A stretch of 6,155 nucleotides of DNA from the NCBI GenBank assembly GCA_012510295.1, contig JAAZID010000280.1:1-6155 (forward strand), given 5' to 3'. Below are positions 1 through 5,372 of this stretch, in pieces. Position numbers and translations under genes: made by a program. A model generated the notes under the pieces. The model ran no database searches. It was not told where the DNA came from and saw only the letters and a list, made by a program, of their open reading frames with translations. How positions within the stretch are numbered: the stretch's first letter is position 1; the number at the start of each line of letters is the position of its first letter. The DNA is from Methanomicrobiales archaeon (GTDB lineage: Archaea; Halobacteriota; Methanomicrobia; Methanomicrobiales; Methanoculleaceae).

Positions 1-91
1 CGATGATGCACGCCTCACCGAGAACGTTTGAGGCGAGGACGGTCCCCTGGCCGCCGATACCGACGATCAGGATATCAGACGAGGGTCTCAT
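1..91 (-). CDS. iorB: Indolepyruvate:ferredoxin oxidoreductase, beta subunit (5' part only)
   Basis: Only the first 30 codons are inside the window; the gene continues past the left edge. The visible N-terminus reads MRPSSDILIVGIGGQGTVLA and then SNVLGEACII. A hydrophobic strand followed by GIGGQGT is the usual opening of IorB and of the gamma domain of 2-oxoacid:acceptor oxidoreductases. IorB pairs with IorA to oxidise indolepyruvate and other aryl pyruvates to aryl acetyl-CoA, reducing ferredoxin in the cytoplasm. The ATG (91-89) overlaps the iorA stop in an ATGA, and a GGAGG lies 7 bases upstream inside the iorA end, so translational coupling is likely. The identity is well supported by the motif plus its partner gene, although most of the protein cannot be seen. 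Confidence 0.88.
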   Translation of the reverse strand, partial: MRPSSDILIVGIGGQGTVLASNVLGEACII

Positions 92-1857
92 CGCCGTCCC
101 TCCATCGCGATCGCACCTGCCGGACATATATCCGCGCAGACGCCGCAGCCGGCACAGAGGTCGGTGATCAGTGCGGTCTCCCCATCAAAGGCGATCGCCG
201 GGCAGCCGAACGACCGGCAGACGCCGCAGCCGGTGCAGATATCGGCACGGACCTCGTAGGGTTTCCGCCTGATCCCGGCACGCCGCGCGGTTATGATGCA
301 GGGCTGTTTTGCTATGATGACGCGGACACCTCTGCGCTCTTTTGCCTGGCGGAGGGTATTGAGGAGGAGGGGGAGGTCGTAAGGGTCGACCGTCTCGACC
401 CATGCGACCCCGCACGACCGGCATATTGCCTCAAGGGAGATCGGGGTGCTCTCCTCACCCGTTGCGGTCACCCCCGTGGTGGGGTTTGGCTGGTGGCCGG
501 TCATAGCGGTGATCCGGTTATCGAGTATGACGACGACCATATCGGCACCGTTGTAGACGGCGTTTAAGAGCCCGGGTATCCCCGTGTGCAGGAACGTCGA
601 GTCGCCGATGGTACAGACCACCGGCCGTTTCTCACCCGATCGGGCGATACCGCTCCCGACGGTGATCGAGGCGCCCATGCAGATGGTGGTATCGACCGCT
701 CCGAGCTGGAGCCCGAGGGTGTAGCACCCGATGTCGCTCGGGAAGATACCGTCGCGAAAGACCCTCTTCATGGCATAAAACGTCGACCGGTGCATACATC
801 CGGCGCAGAGGATCGGTGGGCGGGGCGGAACCCCCTGAACCGGCACAACCTCCTCGAAGGTCGTCATCGGGGTTATGCCCGCAGCCTGCATGGCGGCGGC
901 GACCGTCGCAGGGTTGAGCTCACCCTCAAACGGCACCGCGCCGGTCATCTTGCCGAAGACCTCCGTCTTCGTCGCCACCTGGCGCACCGCCTCCTCGAGG
1001 ACCGGGGAGAGTTCTTCGATGACGAGGACGCTCTCGTGCTGGTCGATGAAGGACTTGAGCCAATCCCTGTCGATCGGGTAGGCGCCTATGATCGCGAGTG
1101 AGACATCATCCGGGAGCACCTCGTGGACGTAGGCAGCAGCGACACCGCTTGTGATGACAGCGGTCCTGCCCCGGATGGTGTGGCGGTTGTAGCCGAGCTC
1201 GACCAGACGTCTCCTGATCGCCGCCTGTTTCTCGTTCAGGGCCTTGTGGAGCATACGGGTGTGCGCAGGGATGACCACATACTGCTTCGGGTTCCGATGG
1301 AAGGTCGCGGTCCGGCTATCGGTGCCGGTCTCCCCGATATCGATATCGCCCTTTGAGTGGCATATACGGGTCGTGGGACGGAAGATCACCGGCAGGCCGA
1401 ACTCCTCAGAGAGAGCGAAGGCATCCCGCATCATATCATGCGCCTCCTGGACCGACGCCGGGTTCATGCAGGGGAGCCGGGCGAAGTGCGCGTAACGCCG
1501 GGTATCCTGCTCGTTCTGGGAGCTGTGTGCGAAGGGATCGTCAGCGGAGAGGATGACGAAACCGCCGGTGACGCCCGTGTATGCGCTCGTCATCAGGGGA
1601 TCGGCCGCAACGTTCAGCCCGACGTGCTTCATCGTGCAGAGTGCGCGTAGACCGCACCAGGAGGCGGCAAGCGCGTTTTCGAAGGCGACCTTCTCGTTCG
1701 TGGACCACTCCACAGTGAGAGGTCGCTCCTCCTGCACCCTGAGGATATCGATCACTTCCGAGGATGGCGTCCCGGGATAGCCACTGGCAAAATCGATGTT
1801 TGCCTCCAGGCATGCATGTGCAATGCCCTCGTTTCCGAGTAGGTATCGTACTGCCAT
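88..1857 (-). CDS. iorA: Indolepyruvate:ferredoxin oxidoreductase, alpha subunit
   Basis: This 589-residue protein has the family's full length and order. The N-terminal pyrimidine-binding domain starts MAVRYLLGNEG and carries SGYPGTPSSEVID. The CAGCMHR segment is near residues 351-357. The thiamine-diphosphate/Mg motif runs from GDS (about 418-420) to DN (about 446-447). The C-terminal ferredoxin domain has two 4Fe-4S sets: C541, C544, C547, C552 (last gap four residues) and C568, C571, C574, C578. With IorB it oxidatively decarboxylates indolepyruvate, phenylpyruvate and similar acids to aryl-CoA plus reduced ferredoxin; in methanogens the reverse reaction can serve aromatic amino acid synthesis from aryl acids. 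I chose the ATG at 1857 because family members begin right at this LLGNE segment. An in-frame TTG at 1869 would add four residues (MSGT). Neither start has a strong ribosome binding site. The gene is co-transcribed with iorB. Confidence 0.96.
   Translation of the reverse strand: MAVRYLLGNEGIAHACLEANIDFASGYPGTPSSEVIDILRVQEERPLTVEWSTNEKVAFENALAASWCGLRALCTMKHVGLNVAADPLMTSAYTGVTGGFVILSADDPFAHSSQNEQDTRRYAHFARLPCMNPASVQEAHDMMRDAFALSEEFGLPVIFRPTTRICHSKGDIDIGETGTDSRTATFHRNPKQYVVIPAHTRMLHKALNEKQAAIRRRLVELGYNRHTIRGRTAVITSGVAAAYVHEVLPDDVSLAIIGAYPIDRDWLKSFIDQHESVLVIEELSPVLEEAVRQVATKTEVFGKMTGAVPFEGELNPATVAAAMQAAGITPMTTFEEVVPVQGVPPRPPILCAGCMHRSTFYAMKRVFRDGIFPSDIGCYTLGLQLGAVDTTICMGASITVGSGIARSGEKRPVVCTIGDSTFLHTGIPGLLNAVYNGADMVVVILDNRITAMTGHQPNPTTGVTATGEESTPISLEAICRSCGVAWVETVDPYDLPLLLNTLRQAKERRGVRVIIAKQPCIITARRAGIRRKPYEVRADICTGCGVCRSFGCPAIAFDGETALITDLCAGCGVCADICPAGAIAMEGRR
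99..103 (-). promoter_or_regulatory. Ribosome binding site of iorB inside the iorA 3' end
   Basis: On the minus strand GGAGG lies 7 bases before the iorB ATG, within the last codons of iorA (Glu-Gly). Together with the ATGA overlap, this fixes the iorB start and suggests coupled translation of the two subunits. Confidence 0.75.
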
Positions 1858-1902
1858 TGTTCCACTCAACTGTACTTCTATTGTCGGTTTTCAAGATAGC
1901 GC

Positions 1903-1919
1903 TTTGGATGTGTTCCAAA
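1903..1919. promoter_or_regulatory. Operator-like inverted repeat upstream of iorA
   Basis: TTTGGA-TGTGT-TCCAAA is a perfect 6-bp inverted repeat with a 5-base spacer. On the minus strand it sits just downstream of the AT-rich box at 1921-1930, between that box and the expected iorA start of transcription. This is a common place for an archaeal repressor to bind. The symmetry is visible in the sequence; the operator role is inferred and no regulator is identified. Confidence 0.35.
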
Positions 1920-1930
1920 ACAATTAAGTG
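1917..1930. promoter_or_regulatory. AT-rich candidate TATA region shared by iorA and the tRNA gene
   Basis: The plus strand reads AAAACAATTAAGTG and the minus strand CACTTAATTGTTTT. It is the most AT-rich patch of the 107-base divergent spacer. With the usual spacing of about 25-27 bases, transcription to the right would begin near 1950, about 15 bases before the mature tRNA. Transcription to the left would begin near 1898, about 40 bases before the iorA ATG. The match to the archaeal TATA consensus is only partial, so the call is tentative. Confidence 0.35.
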
Positions 1931-1946
1931 TCTGGATATCTGATAT

Positions 1947-1964
1947 TGTAGGGTAGTCCCTACA
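1947..1964 (+). other. Perfect 7-bp hairpin directly abutting the tRNA-Ile 5' end
   Basis: TGTAGGG-TAGT-CCCTACA forms a perfect seven-base-pair stem with a four-base loop and ends exactly one base before tRNA position 1. If transcription starts near 1950, as the AT-rich box suggests, much of the hairpin would form the pre-tRNA leader; if it starts slightly earlier, all of it would. As DNA it is also an 18-bp palindrome that a dimeric regulator could bind. Its three loop-side C residues could instead pair with the first GGG of the acceptor stem, an alternative fold. Confidence 0.5.
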
Positions 1965-2037
1965 GGGCCCGTAGCATAGCTGGTGGTGCACCCGGCTGAT
2001 AACCGGGAGGTCGTGCGTTCGAATCGCATCGGGCCCA
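1965..2037 (+). tRNA. tRNA-Ile (anticodon GAU)
   Basis: All 73 bases fold as a standard cloverleaf. The acceptor stem is GGGCCCG with CGGGCCC, and positions 8-9 are TA. The D arm is GCAT/GTGC around AGCTGGTG. The anticodon stem CCCGG/CCGGG encloses the loop CTGATAA, giving anticodon GAT at 1998-2000. A five-base variable loop follows, then the T arm GTGCG/CGCAT with loop TTCGAAT and discriminator A73. No CCA is encoded (the next bases are TCC), so it must be added after transcription. There is no intron. The tRNA reads AUC and AUU codons. A short T-rich stretch follows. The gene stands alone, divergent from iorA. Confidence 0.97.
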
Positions 2038-2040
2038 TCC

Positions 2041-2049
2041 TTCTTTTAT
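2041..2049 (+). terminator. T-rich stretch after tRNA-Ile
   Basis: TTCTTTTAT begins four bases past the tRNA end. Archaeal RNA polymerase often stops at short oligo-T tracts without a hairpin, so this is the likely end of the tRNA transcript. The rest of the gap to 2136 holds nothing I can identify. Confidence 0.4.
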
Positions 2050-2136
2050 CTCGTTCTGAATCGTTTCACAGCACCTTCGGGCTATGAGCCTTTACGTATC
2101 TCATCCCGGAAACTCTGGTTATTCTCAGGATTCTGT

Positions 2137-2170
2137 AAAAAAGAGGGGTGATCCGGGAGCGCACTCCTCT
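2137..2170 (-). terminator. Likely terminator of the NCS2 transporter gene
   Basis: Read on the minus strand, the stop codon is followed by a segment where AGAGG (2170-2166) can pair with CCTCT (2146-2142). A smaller GGAG-TGCG-CTCC hairpin is possible inside it. A run of six T (2142-2137) ends the structure. The T run alone would be enough for archaeal termination. Confidence 0.5.
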
Positions 2171-3449
2171 AACCAGAACCCTCGGGCCGGCGGTAGACGA
2201 GGTGCTCAAGCAGCAGAACCACTATGATGCCCACAACAAAGCCGTTTGTGATCAGGGGCCTGATGATCGCCGGGAACCCGGCGGCGACCGCATCGGGCAG
2301 GAACGCCACCACGGTTCCGAGGAGGAGGGGGACACCGACGATCAGCCCCTCATCAAACGTCCTGACAGCGCTGCTATCCTGTCCGAGCATAAGCCCTGCC
2401 GCGATCTGGGCGACCATGACGTAGGCGAGGACGACGCCGATGACCGGTCCGGGGATGCTTGCAAGGCCACCGATGGCGAGGGGGGAGAGCGCCATGAGCG
2501 CGAGCGCCACGCCGGCCGGGACCAGAGCGAACCGGGACGCGCACCCCGTGGCGGCGATGACGCCGGGGGAGAGTGAGAAGTTCACCGGACCGATCACCCC
2601 GGTGAGGCCGGCGAGGGCGTTACCGAGCCCGGTGACGGCCACCCCCCGATTTGTACGTTCACCCATATTATCGGCCGCAAGAAGGCCACCCACCGACTGG
2701 ATGGATCCGAGGTCATTGATGGCGAGCGCAAGGAAGCAGATCAGGAATGCCGCAAGGACCCCGATATCGGGAACGGCGAGTGATGCGAGCAGGTCGCCCG
2801 GGAACGCGAGCAGCGCGGTTCCTTCCGCCGGCAGGGGGACTGCGCCGAAGAGAGCAACGTAGGCCAGGGTGCCGAATATGATCGCCCAGAGTGCAAGGGT
2901 TGACTTCCATATCCCTTTCAGGAACCCATTTGCGATGAAGAGGATGAGAGCGAATGCGAGGGCGAAAACGAAGGTATGTGTCGCCGGGACCGTGCCGCCG
3001 CCGTCGGTGATCAGGTCGAGGATGACGGGGGCGAGGGTGAAGGCGATGAGCATGAGGACGACTGCGATCACCCGGGGCGTAAAGAGGCGTTTGAGGTACT
3101 CAAAGAGGCCGATTGCTGCTATCCCGGCAAGGAGGAGTCCACCTACCAGTATCGATGCGTTGATAGCGCTAAACCCTGCGCCGAGACTTGCGAGGACTCC
3201 TATCAGGAGCACCGTTGCAGGACCGATCACCAGGGGGAGCTTATGGCCCAGGTAGATCTGGGCCAGTAGCACCAGGGCGGTGAGGAGGAAGAGTTTCTGA
3301 AGGTAGGGAATGGCTGGCCCCCCGTAGAGGCCGGCCATCACTTTGCCGATGATGAGGATGGCAGGCACGCTCACCGCAAGCCACTGCAGGCCGAAGATGA
3401 TGAGGGAGGCCATCTCTGGTCGGTCATCAATACCGTAACTGAATCTCAC
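2169..3449 (-). CDS. NCS2-family (uracil/xanthine permease-like) membrane transporter, substrate uncertain
   Basis: From the GTG start this is 426 residues, close to UraA (about 430), and almost wholly hydrophobic, consistent with the family's 14 helices in the cytoplasmic membrane. Family marks are the N-terminal YGIDDRPEM, GLQW in helix 1, VIGPATVLLIG, and the helix 10 segment SPGVIAATGCASR (294-306), which matches the scaffold of the nucleobase-ascorbate signature. Residues normally touching the base are changed: His after GLQ is Trp23, the helix 8 Glu is Asn245, and the helix 10 Glu/Gln is Leu293. Known relatives import uracil, xanthine or uric acid with H+ or Na+; the changes make the substrate uncertain. 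I preferred GTG at 3449 because AGGAG lies 8 bases upstream and family proteins start near YG-DDRP. An ATG at 3509 would add 20 unrelated residues and place the likely TATA box inside the gene. Confidence 0.88.
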   Translation of the reverse strand: MRFSYGIDDRPEMASLIIFGLQWLAVSVPAILIIGKVMAGLYGGPAIPYLQKLFLLTALVLLAQIYLGHKLPLVIGPATVLLIGVLASLGAGFSAINASILVGGLLLAGIAAIGLFEYLKRLFTPRVIAVVLMLIAFTLAPVILDLITDGGGTVPATHTFVFALAFALILFIANGFLKGIWKSTLALWAIIFGTLAYVALFGAVPLPAEGTALLAFPGDLLASLAVPDIGVLAAFLICFLALAINDLGSIQSVGGLLAADNMGERTNRGVAVTGLGNALAGLTGVIGPVNFSLSPGVIAATGCASRFALVPAGVALALMALSPLAIGGLASIPGPVIGVVLAYVMVAQIAAGLMLGQDSSAVRTFDEGLIVGVPLLLGTVVAFLPDAVAAGFPAIIRPLITNGFVVGIIVVLLLEHLVYRRPEGSG

Positions 3450-3457
3450 TGTAATAA

Positions 3458-3462
3458 CTCCT
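3458..3462 (-). promoter_or_regulatory. Ribosome binding site that decides the transporter start
   Basis: AGGAG on the minus strand is 8 bases before the GTG at 3449. The upstream ATG at 3509 has only GGAAT-like sequence before it. This supports the shorter reading of the NCS2 transporter. Confidence 0.65.
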
Positions 3463-3468
3463 GGCGGA

Positions 3469-3490
3469 AATGCCCGCCTGATCGGGCATT
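3469..3490. promoter_or_regulatory. Perfect 8-bp inverted repeat over the expected transporter transcription start
   Basis: AATGCCCG-N6-CGGGCATT is a perfect 22-base palindromic site. It lies between the TATA-like box at 3496-3504 and the ribosome binding site at 3458-3462 of the NCS2 gene, so it would cover the transcription start. This is a typical archaeal repressor operator position; it could also form a hairpin at the very start of the mRNA. The bound factor is unknown. Confidence 0.5.
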
Positions 3491-3495
3491 CGAGC

Positions 3496-3504
3496 CTATA
3501 TTGA
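3496..3504 (-). promoter_or_regulatory. TATA-like box of the NCS2 transporter gene
   Basis: The minus strand reads TCAATATAG. Transcription would start about 27 bases further on, near 3473, giving a leader of some 20-25 bases before the GTG. Other parts of the divergent spacer up to 3678 show no gene. Confidence 0.4.
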
Positions 3505-3624
3505 GACATTTCATTCCGGGACCGATAAGAGTTCCCCCCGTTTTTGCCGTTAGAAGGGCACGGGACGCTATCTAATGACCGTTTTTACCAGGAACCGGTG
3601 GTTTGATGCCCATAGCCAGGAACT

Positions 3625-3634
3625 GATTATTATG
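3625..3634 (+). promoter_or_regulatory. TATA-like box of the ABC transporter operon
   Basis: GATTATTATG is the most AT-rich stretch before the GTG at 3679. A start about 25-27 bases downstream would fall near 3655 and leave a leader of roughly 20-25 bases. The palindrome GATCATGATC (3644-3653) sits next to that expected start. The assignment rests on composition and spacing only. Confidence 0.35.
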
Positions 3635-3678
3635 ATTTCACCCGATCATGATCCCGGCATCACGCGGGGGCGGCGAGC

Positions 3679-4611
3679 GTGAACGCCGTCGAGGTCAGGG
3701 GTCTCTCGCGGTCATTTGACGGTCGCAACATCCTGAACGACGTCTCGTTCACGGTCGGGCACGGGGAGGTCTTCGGCTACCTCGGCCCGAACGGGGCCGG
3801 AAAGACAACGACCATCCGCATCCTGCTCGGCCTGCTCACACCCGGCGCGGGGGAGGTCCGTGTTCTCGGCCGGGATCTCGCCGCCGATGATGACGCACGC
3901 GCGAAGGTCGGGGTGCTCTTCGAGAACAACGGTCTCTCCGACCGGATGAGCGCCACGGCCAACCTCACCTACTACGCAGGGCTCTACGGTGTGGACGAAC
4001 CTGCAGAGCGGATCGACGACCTCCTCACGCTCGTCGGCCTTGCGGATCGGCGTGATGACCTGATCGGGACATACTCGACCGGCATGAAGCGGAGGCTCGG
4101 GATCGCCCGGGCCATCCTCCACCGGCCGGAGATCGTCTTCCTCGATGAACCATCTTCCGGCCTCGACCCCGGCGCGCAGAGGATGGTCCGCGACCTCATC
4201 GTCGAGCTCTCCCGGCGGGAGGAGATGACCGTCTTTCTAAACTCCCACCACCTCGACGAGGTCCAGCGGATCTGCTCCTCTGTCGCGATCCTCGCCGGGG
4301 GCAGGATCCGGGCGTTCGACTCGGTGGCAAACCTCACCGGCGCCCGGGATCGCCCGGCCGTGACGGTCACCCTCGCCGACCCGGGCGACCGCGCGGGTGC
4401 ATCCAGGGTGATCGAGGCGCTACCGTTCGTCGCCGGGTGTGACCCCGACGGTGAGGGGATCCACTGCACACTCTCCGACCCCGGGGCGACACCGGACCTC
4501 ATTGCCGCGCTCGTCGATGCCGGTCTCCGGATCGAGGAGGTCAGGCGATCATCGCGGTCGCTTGAGGAGATCTACATCGAACACGTCGGGTCGGCAGGGG
4601 GCGGGGTATGA
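3679..4611 (+). CDS. ABC transporter ATP-binding protein, NatA/ABC-2 exporter type
   Basis: This 310-residue cytoplasmic ATPase would drive the membrane partner encoded immediately downstream. Visible motifs in order are: Walker A GPNGAGKTT (36-44); a Q-loop region FENNGL in which Glu82 stands where Gln is usual; the signature YSTGMKRRL (132-140) replacing the classic LSGGQ, as is common in NatA-like proteins; Walker B IVFLDEP (152-158) with catalytic Glu157; the D-loop SGLDP; and the switch His190 in SHHLDE. After about residue 230 comes a roughly 80-residue C-terminal extension typical of this group, ending in SLEEIYIEHVG. The start is GTG, preceded only by a G-rich stretch without a clear ribosome binding site; no better in-frame start is seen. 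The stop overlaps the permease ATG. The substrate cannot be told; Na+, drugs, peptides or lipids are all possible for the group. Confidence 0.93.
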   Translation: MNAVEVRGLSRSFDGRNILNDVSFTVGHGEVFGYLGPNGAGKTTTIRILLGLLTPGAGEVRVLGRDLAADDDARAKVGVLFENNGLSDRMSATANLTYYAGLYGVDEPAERIDDLLTLVGLADRRDDLIGTYSTGMKRRLGIARAILHRPEIVFLDEPSSGLDPGAQRMVRDLIVELSRREEMTVFLNSHHLDEVQRICSSVAILAGGRIRAFDSVANLTGARDRPAVTVTLADPGDRAGASRVIEALPFVAGCDPDGEGIHCTLSDPGATPDLIAALVDAGLRIEEVRRSSRSLEEIYIEHVGSAGGGV

Positions 4612-5309
4612 AGACCTTCAGCGTCATCGCCGGCCGTGAGATGCGTCTCGCCCTCCGGAACCGGAGTATCCTCATCTCTGCGGCCATCTTTGCCATATGG
4701 TTCCCTGTCATGTCCGCCTTCGGGGTCGCTGCGGGTGCCAGGGGAGATGCCGCAACCATAGCCGGCGGCATCGCCGCGATAACCCTCCCGGTCGGGGTCT
4801 TCATGGGCTACATCTTCTGCGCCGACGCCTTCCTCCGGGAGAAGCGGGATGGGACCATCGAGACACTCCTCTGCACACCGGTCTCGCTCCGCCGCCTCTG
4901 GGAGGGGAAAGCCATAGGGGTCGCCGTGCCAGCGTACGTGATGGCGCTCATCTCGGCCACCGTGACCATCGCGGCGATCACCGCCATCACCGGGATCACG
5001 GTCGTTACCGAGCCCCTGCTCCTCCTCCACCTCGCGGCGATCGTCCCGGTCTGGATAATCGCCTCGACGGGACTCATCGGCGCGGCCCAGCTCGCGCTCG
5101 GGATGCGGGAGAACCAGATCCTCGGGTTCCTCCTCATCTTCGGGTTCATCTTCATCATCCTCGGGCTCCAGGAGATCGTGCCGGGCGGCCCCGGGGTCTC
5201 ACTGGTAACAGAGGGGATCCTTGCGGCCGCCGGGATAGCACTCATCGCCTTTGCCCGCTTCATCGCCGGGAAGGTGACCCGGGAGCGGATCGTCCTGACG
5301 ATACCGTGA
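4608..5309 (+). CDS. ABC-2 type transporter permease
   Basis: This 233-residue membrane protein begins with the amphipathic MKTFSVIAGREMRLALRNRS and then has about six hydrophobic helices (roughly 21-42, 50-72, 104-126, 132-155, 170-189 and 200-218). Between helices 2 and 3 the segment REKRDGTIETLLCTPVS (77-93) is the hallmark cytoplasmic loop of ABC-2 permeases, which contacts the ATPase. One six-helix subunit must pair with a second copy to form a working channel with two ATPases, so a homodimer is likely. The ATG overlaps the ATPase stop (ATGA), showing a tight two-gene operon. No substrate-binding protein is encoded nearby, which fits an exporter. The substrate is not known. Confidence 0.88.
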   Translation: MKTFSVIAGREMRLALRNRSILISAAIFAIWFPVMSAFGVAAGARGDAATIAGGIAAITLPVGVFMGYIFCADAFLREKRDGTIETLLCTPVSLRRLWEGKAIGVAVPAYVMALISATVTIAAITAITGITVVTEPLLLLHLAAIVPVWIIASTGLIGAAQLALGMRENQILGFLLIFGFIFIILGLQEIVPGGPGVSLVTEGILAAAGIALIAFARFIAGKVTRERIVLTIP

Positions 5310-5372
5310 AAGGGCCGGGGGGGGAGGCCACCCCCTCGAAAAAGAGCAATCGTTCTCGCAGATCCAGAATAC
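5310..5372. terminator. Convergent spacer with G/C-tract hairpin and T run
   Basis: Between the ABC operon and serS lies a G tract followed by AGGCCA and CCCCC (about 5317-5335), able to form a strong stem for transcripts from either side. On the minus strand TTTTTC (5343-5338) follows the serS stop by about 30 bases and is the probable serS terminator. For the ABC operon no T run follows the stem, so its end is less clear. Confidence 0.4.

Noticed and set aside
28..567. Long plus-strand reading frame opposite iorA (179 codons)
   Set aside because: It is antisense to a clear iorA/iorB pair, has Arg/Asp/Gly-rich low-grade composition, no family motif and no ribosome binding site; it is a by-product of GC-rich coding DNA.
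1934..1947. GATAT-CT-GATAT direct repeat before the tRNA hairpin
   Set aside because: It is too short and simple to support a function; if it were the TATA box, transcription would start inside the mature tRNA.
1541..2038. Minus-strand frame covering the tRNA and the start of iorA
   Set aside because: It runs through the tRNA-Ile gene and the promoter spacer; its N-terminus is simply the translated antisense of the tRNA.
2084..2227. Small plus-strand frame of 47 codons starting in the tRNA-transporter gap
   Set aside because: It has no ribosome binding site, overlaps the terminator and 3' end of the transporter gene, and shows no recognisable features.
5317..5335. Possible G-quadruplex in the convergent spacer
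   Set aside because: There is one long G run and few separate G tracts; a simple G/C stem-loop explains the sequence better.
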